Shown one piece after another: positions 41,411 through 43,290 of a stretch of DNA of 43,290 nt; position 1 is the stretch's first letter, and each line of letters opens with the position of its first letter. The DNA is from Meiothermus luteus. Its GTDB lineage: Bacteria; Deinococcota; Deinococci; Deinococcales; Thermaceae. The stretch is from positions 1 through 43,290 of the forward strand of contig NZ_QWKZ01000011.1 in the NCBI RefSeq assembly GCF_003574085.1. The letters are read 5' to 3'. The position numbers were made by a program, and so were the translations under genes. The notes under the pieces were generated by a model. That model saw only the letters and a program-made list of their open reading frames with translations, did not search any database and was not told where the DNA came from.

Positions 41411-43290
41411 CTACAGGGCCTTCAAGGCCTCCCGCTGGCGCTCGAGCAACACCAGAAGCCGGGAAAGCAGGGCCTTCTCGGCCAGCACCACCAGCCCCTT
41501 CCGCCCCAGCGGCACCAGGAGCAACACCCACTGGGGCAGGGAAATGACCGAGAGCTGGGCCGGACTGCCCCGCAGCTCCTGGGCCAGATTACCCAACTCG
41601 TCAAAGACCACCTGGGCGGTCTTGGGGGCAAAGGGGAGCTGGCCGCAGACCAGCCGGCCCCCCTCAATCAGGGCCACCGCCTCCACACCCCGCAACAAGA
41701 AGGGCTGTAGGGCCTCAGGGTAGCCCTGGGGGCCCTGCTTGGGGGCATCAAAAACGTTGAGCAGGGAATCTAGGTCGGCCTGCTTGAGCTCCTGCATCAG
41801 GCTTTGGGCCGCAGCGTACTCCTGGGCGAGCTGGGCCCCTAGCCGCTCGGCCTCTTCCAGCGCCCGCCGCACCTCCAAAAGCCCTCCTGCCCCCAGTCGG
41901 GGCAGCCGCTCGGCGGCGGCCTCCAGAAAGTCGCAAAGCGGCTTGAGGCGCAGCGCGGTCTCGCCTCCAACCGACTTGTGGGTCGCGTAGGCCTCAAGCA
42001 AGGCCAAAATCCGCTGCGAGAGCTCCTTTCGCAGGGCCTCTTGGGCCTGGCGCAGCCTGCCCAGCAGGGCGTGCACCTGGCTAAGGTCGGGCAGCTCGCC
42101 CGACTGGAGGTGGGCCCGGGCCTGGTTCACCTTTTCCAGAAGCTCCTCACCACCCAGCCCCGCCATGCTGCGGGCCACCGCCTCGTAACGGGCCAGCTCC
42201 TCAGCAATCGCATTGCGCCGAGCGGTGTAGAGTTCCGAGAGGGCCTGCTCGAGGGGCCTGGGGTCGGCAATGCGCCCCTGGGAAAGGGCCTCTCGAGCCG
42301 CCTGGAGGGGCCTTTTGAGCTCAATGAGGGACTCCTTGAGGGTCTGCTCCAGGTGGCGGATGCGGGCCTCGAGGGCCGCAAGCCGTTCGGCCACCAGCTT
42401 CTGGGCCCGCCCCATCAGCTCGCCCACCGCGCGCTCCAACTCCCCCAAACTGCCTCCCCCCTGCTCCAGCCGGGTCAACAGGTTTTTCCTGTCCGGTTCG
42501 AGGATTTCCAGGGTAGGCAGGGCCTGCACCTGGGCCTTCAGCCCCATCCGCTTGAGGCTCTCCTCCTCCCGCTCTTTGGCAAGCTGGGCCAGCAGCTCGG
42601 AAAGCTGGTGGCGCAGGGCCTGCAGGGCCTCCTCGGAAACCTCTGGATAAGCCAGAGCTTGCAAAAAGGCCTCTACCTGGGGCCGGCCGCGGAAAGGGGA
42701 CAAAGAGACCTCGGCCTCGCTGCGCAAGGTGGCCAGGGCCTGCTCGAGGCGGGCCTGGCGTTCCCGCTGCTCCCGCAGGGCCCGTTCCTCAGCCTCCAAC
42801 TCCTCAGCTGCCCGCTCCAGCTCGGGAAGCTCGCTGGGGAGCCCGCCCGCCTGCAGGGTTTCCGAGAGGGCCGCAAGCCGGGCCCGCAGCGAGGCGGTCT
42901 TCTCCTGGGGCAGGCTCAGCCGGCGCAGCCGCTCCACCAGCCACTCGTAGCGCACCCGGGCCTCCGAAAGGGCCTCGGCGTAGGCCTTCTTGAGCTGTTC
43001 CTCAAAAGCCCCAAGCCGCTCGCCCAAGGGGTTGCCCGAGGCCAGCTCAGCCTCCAAGCGGGCCAACTCCTCGGCCACCGGGGGCAGCCCCAGCACCGCA
43101 GCGTAGCGCTCACAAAGCCCCTCCAGGCGCCTTTTGTCCTCGGCTACATCAATCTCGCGGATGCGCGACTGCTGCTCGGCGGTGAGGGAGTCAAAGTCCA
43201 GGTCAAGCACCAGCGCGCTTTCGTCAAAGTCGTCAACCAAAACCTCCCGGGGGGCCTCGAGGGTGGGGTCCTTTAGCACCACCTGGGGCT
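41411..43290 (-). CDS. Long coiled-coil protein with C-terminal Roadblock/LC7-like domain (partial)
   Basis: At least 623 residues; the frame is open to the window end, so the N-terminus may lie outside (a GTG at 43282 is possible but not supported by a visible ribosome site). The N-terminal 20-60 residues are acidic (VDDFDESALVLDLDFDSLTAE). A very long helical, Leu/Glu/Ala/Arg-rich region with heptad-like repeats runs from about 45 to 500. The last 110 residues (PFLLRGVEAVALIEGGRLVCGQLPF, VVFDELGNL, LSVISLPQWVLLLVPLG, GLVVLAEKALLSRL) alternate strands and helices like Roadblock/LC7 (MglB-type) domains. I do not recognise a named family. A role as scaffold or regulator in polarity, motility or division is speculation. 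Confidence 0.7.
   Translation of the reverse strand, partial: PQVVLKDPTLEAPREVLVDDFDESALVLDLDFDSLTAEQQSRIREIDVAEDKRRLEGLCERYAAVLGLPPVAEELARLEAELASGNPLGERLGAFEEQLKKAYAEALSEARVRYEWLVERLRRLSLPQEKTASLRARLAALSETLQAGGLPSELPELERAAEELEAEERALREQRERQARLEQALATLRSEAEVSLSPFRGRPQVEAFLQALAYPEVSEEALQALRHQLSELLAQLAKEREEESLKRMGLKAQVQALPTLEILEPDRKNLLTRLEQGGGSLGELERAVGELMGRAQKLVAERLAALEARIRHLEQTLKESLIELKRPLQAAREALSQGRIADPRPLEQALSELYTARRNAIAEELARYEAVARSMAGLGGEELLEKVNQARAHLQSGELPDLSQVHALLGRLRQAQEALRKELSQRILALLEAYATHKSVGGETALRLKPLCDFLEAAAERLPRLGAGGLLEVRRALEEAERLGAQLAQEYAAAQSLMQELKQADLDSLLNVFDAPKQGPQGYPEALQPFLLRGVEAVALIEGGRLVCGQLPFAPKTAQVVFDELGNLAQELRGSPAQLSVISLPQWVLLLVPLGRKGLVVLAEKALLSRLLVLLERQREALKAL

Overview
The window is high-GC bacterial chromosome (low-to-mid 60s % GC by eye) and looks like Deinococcota, family Thermaceae, most probably Meiothermus or a close relative. 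This rests on a seven-iron ferredoxin of the Thermus type, a [LysW]-lysine hydrolase (LysK) of the amino-adipate lysine pathway, a CarD of Thermus length, a two-OB-fold SSB between rpsF and rpsR, a MurE with a non-diaminopimelate motif, and several genes whose -10 box lies 6-8 bases before the start codon (leaderless-type). No phage, insertion sequence, CRISPR array or tRNA was recognised; the gene content is ordinary chromosomal.

Layout. 1-1466 (-): partial MFS transporter, DUF985 cupin and DUF2227 membrane protein in one operon. 1647-3587 (+): TetR regulator translationally coupled to carD, then a transglutaminase-like protein. 3584-8093: mostly (-) metabolic genes (ribokinase, CDGSH protein, lysK, ilvE, a DciA/DUF721 protein with an added zinc ribbon) and one (+) ferredoxin. 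8360-16869 (+): two transport loci, an Opp/Dpp-type binding protein with two permeases and a Ugp-type sugar/glycerophosphate system (two permeases, two tandem paralogous binding proteins), separated by an SDR gene. Neither locus carries an ATPase. 16866-26613 (-): the ribonucleotide reductase (RNR) region described below. 26836-33945: GH13 amylase, cold-shock protein plus fatty-acid desaturase, surE, an orphan histidine kinase, and the cobalamin genes cbiB and a cobD-like decarboxylase. 33960-38724 (-): lon and the rpsF-ssb-rpsR-rplI operon. 38830-43290: a MoaD-MoaE fusion, a rhodanese, murE, and a long coiled-coil protein cut by the window end.

The most interesting part is 16866-26713. A B12-dependent class II RNR (nrdJ) sits directly upstream of a B12-independent operon nrdI-nrdE-metE-nrdF-thioesterase. 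Between them lies a cobalamin riboswitch followed by an intrinsic terminator, so the layout predicts that cobalamin shuts off both the B12-independent RNR and the B12-independent methionine synthase. Both the nrdJ and nrdI promoters carry a pair of NrdR-like boxes at identical positions (first box between -35 and -10, second 31 bp downstream at about +6 to +21). The class Ib beta subunit NrdF carries a C-terminal ATP-cone, while its alpha subunit NrdE has none, so overall-activity control appears to have moved to the radical-generating subunit. cbiB and the cobD-like gene elsewhere in the window fit a B12-using lifestyle.

Other points: a HAIR-like (HspR) inverted repeat upstream of lon; a MoaD-MoaE fusion with an internal Gly-Gly that would need cleavage; and a marked excess of the palindrome CTCGAG, reminiscent of highly iterated palindromes in other bacteria.
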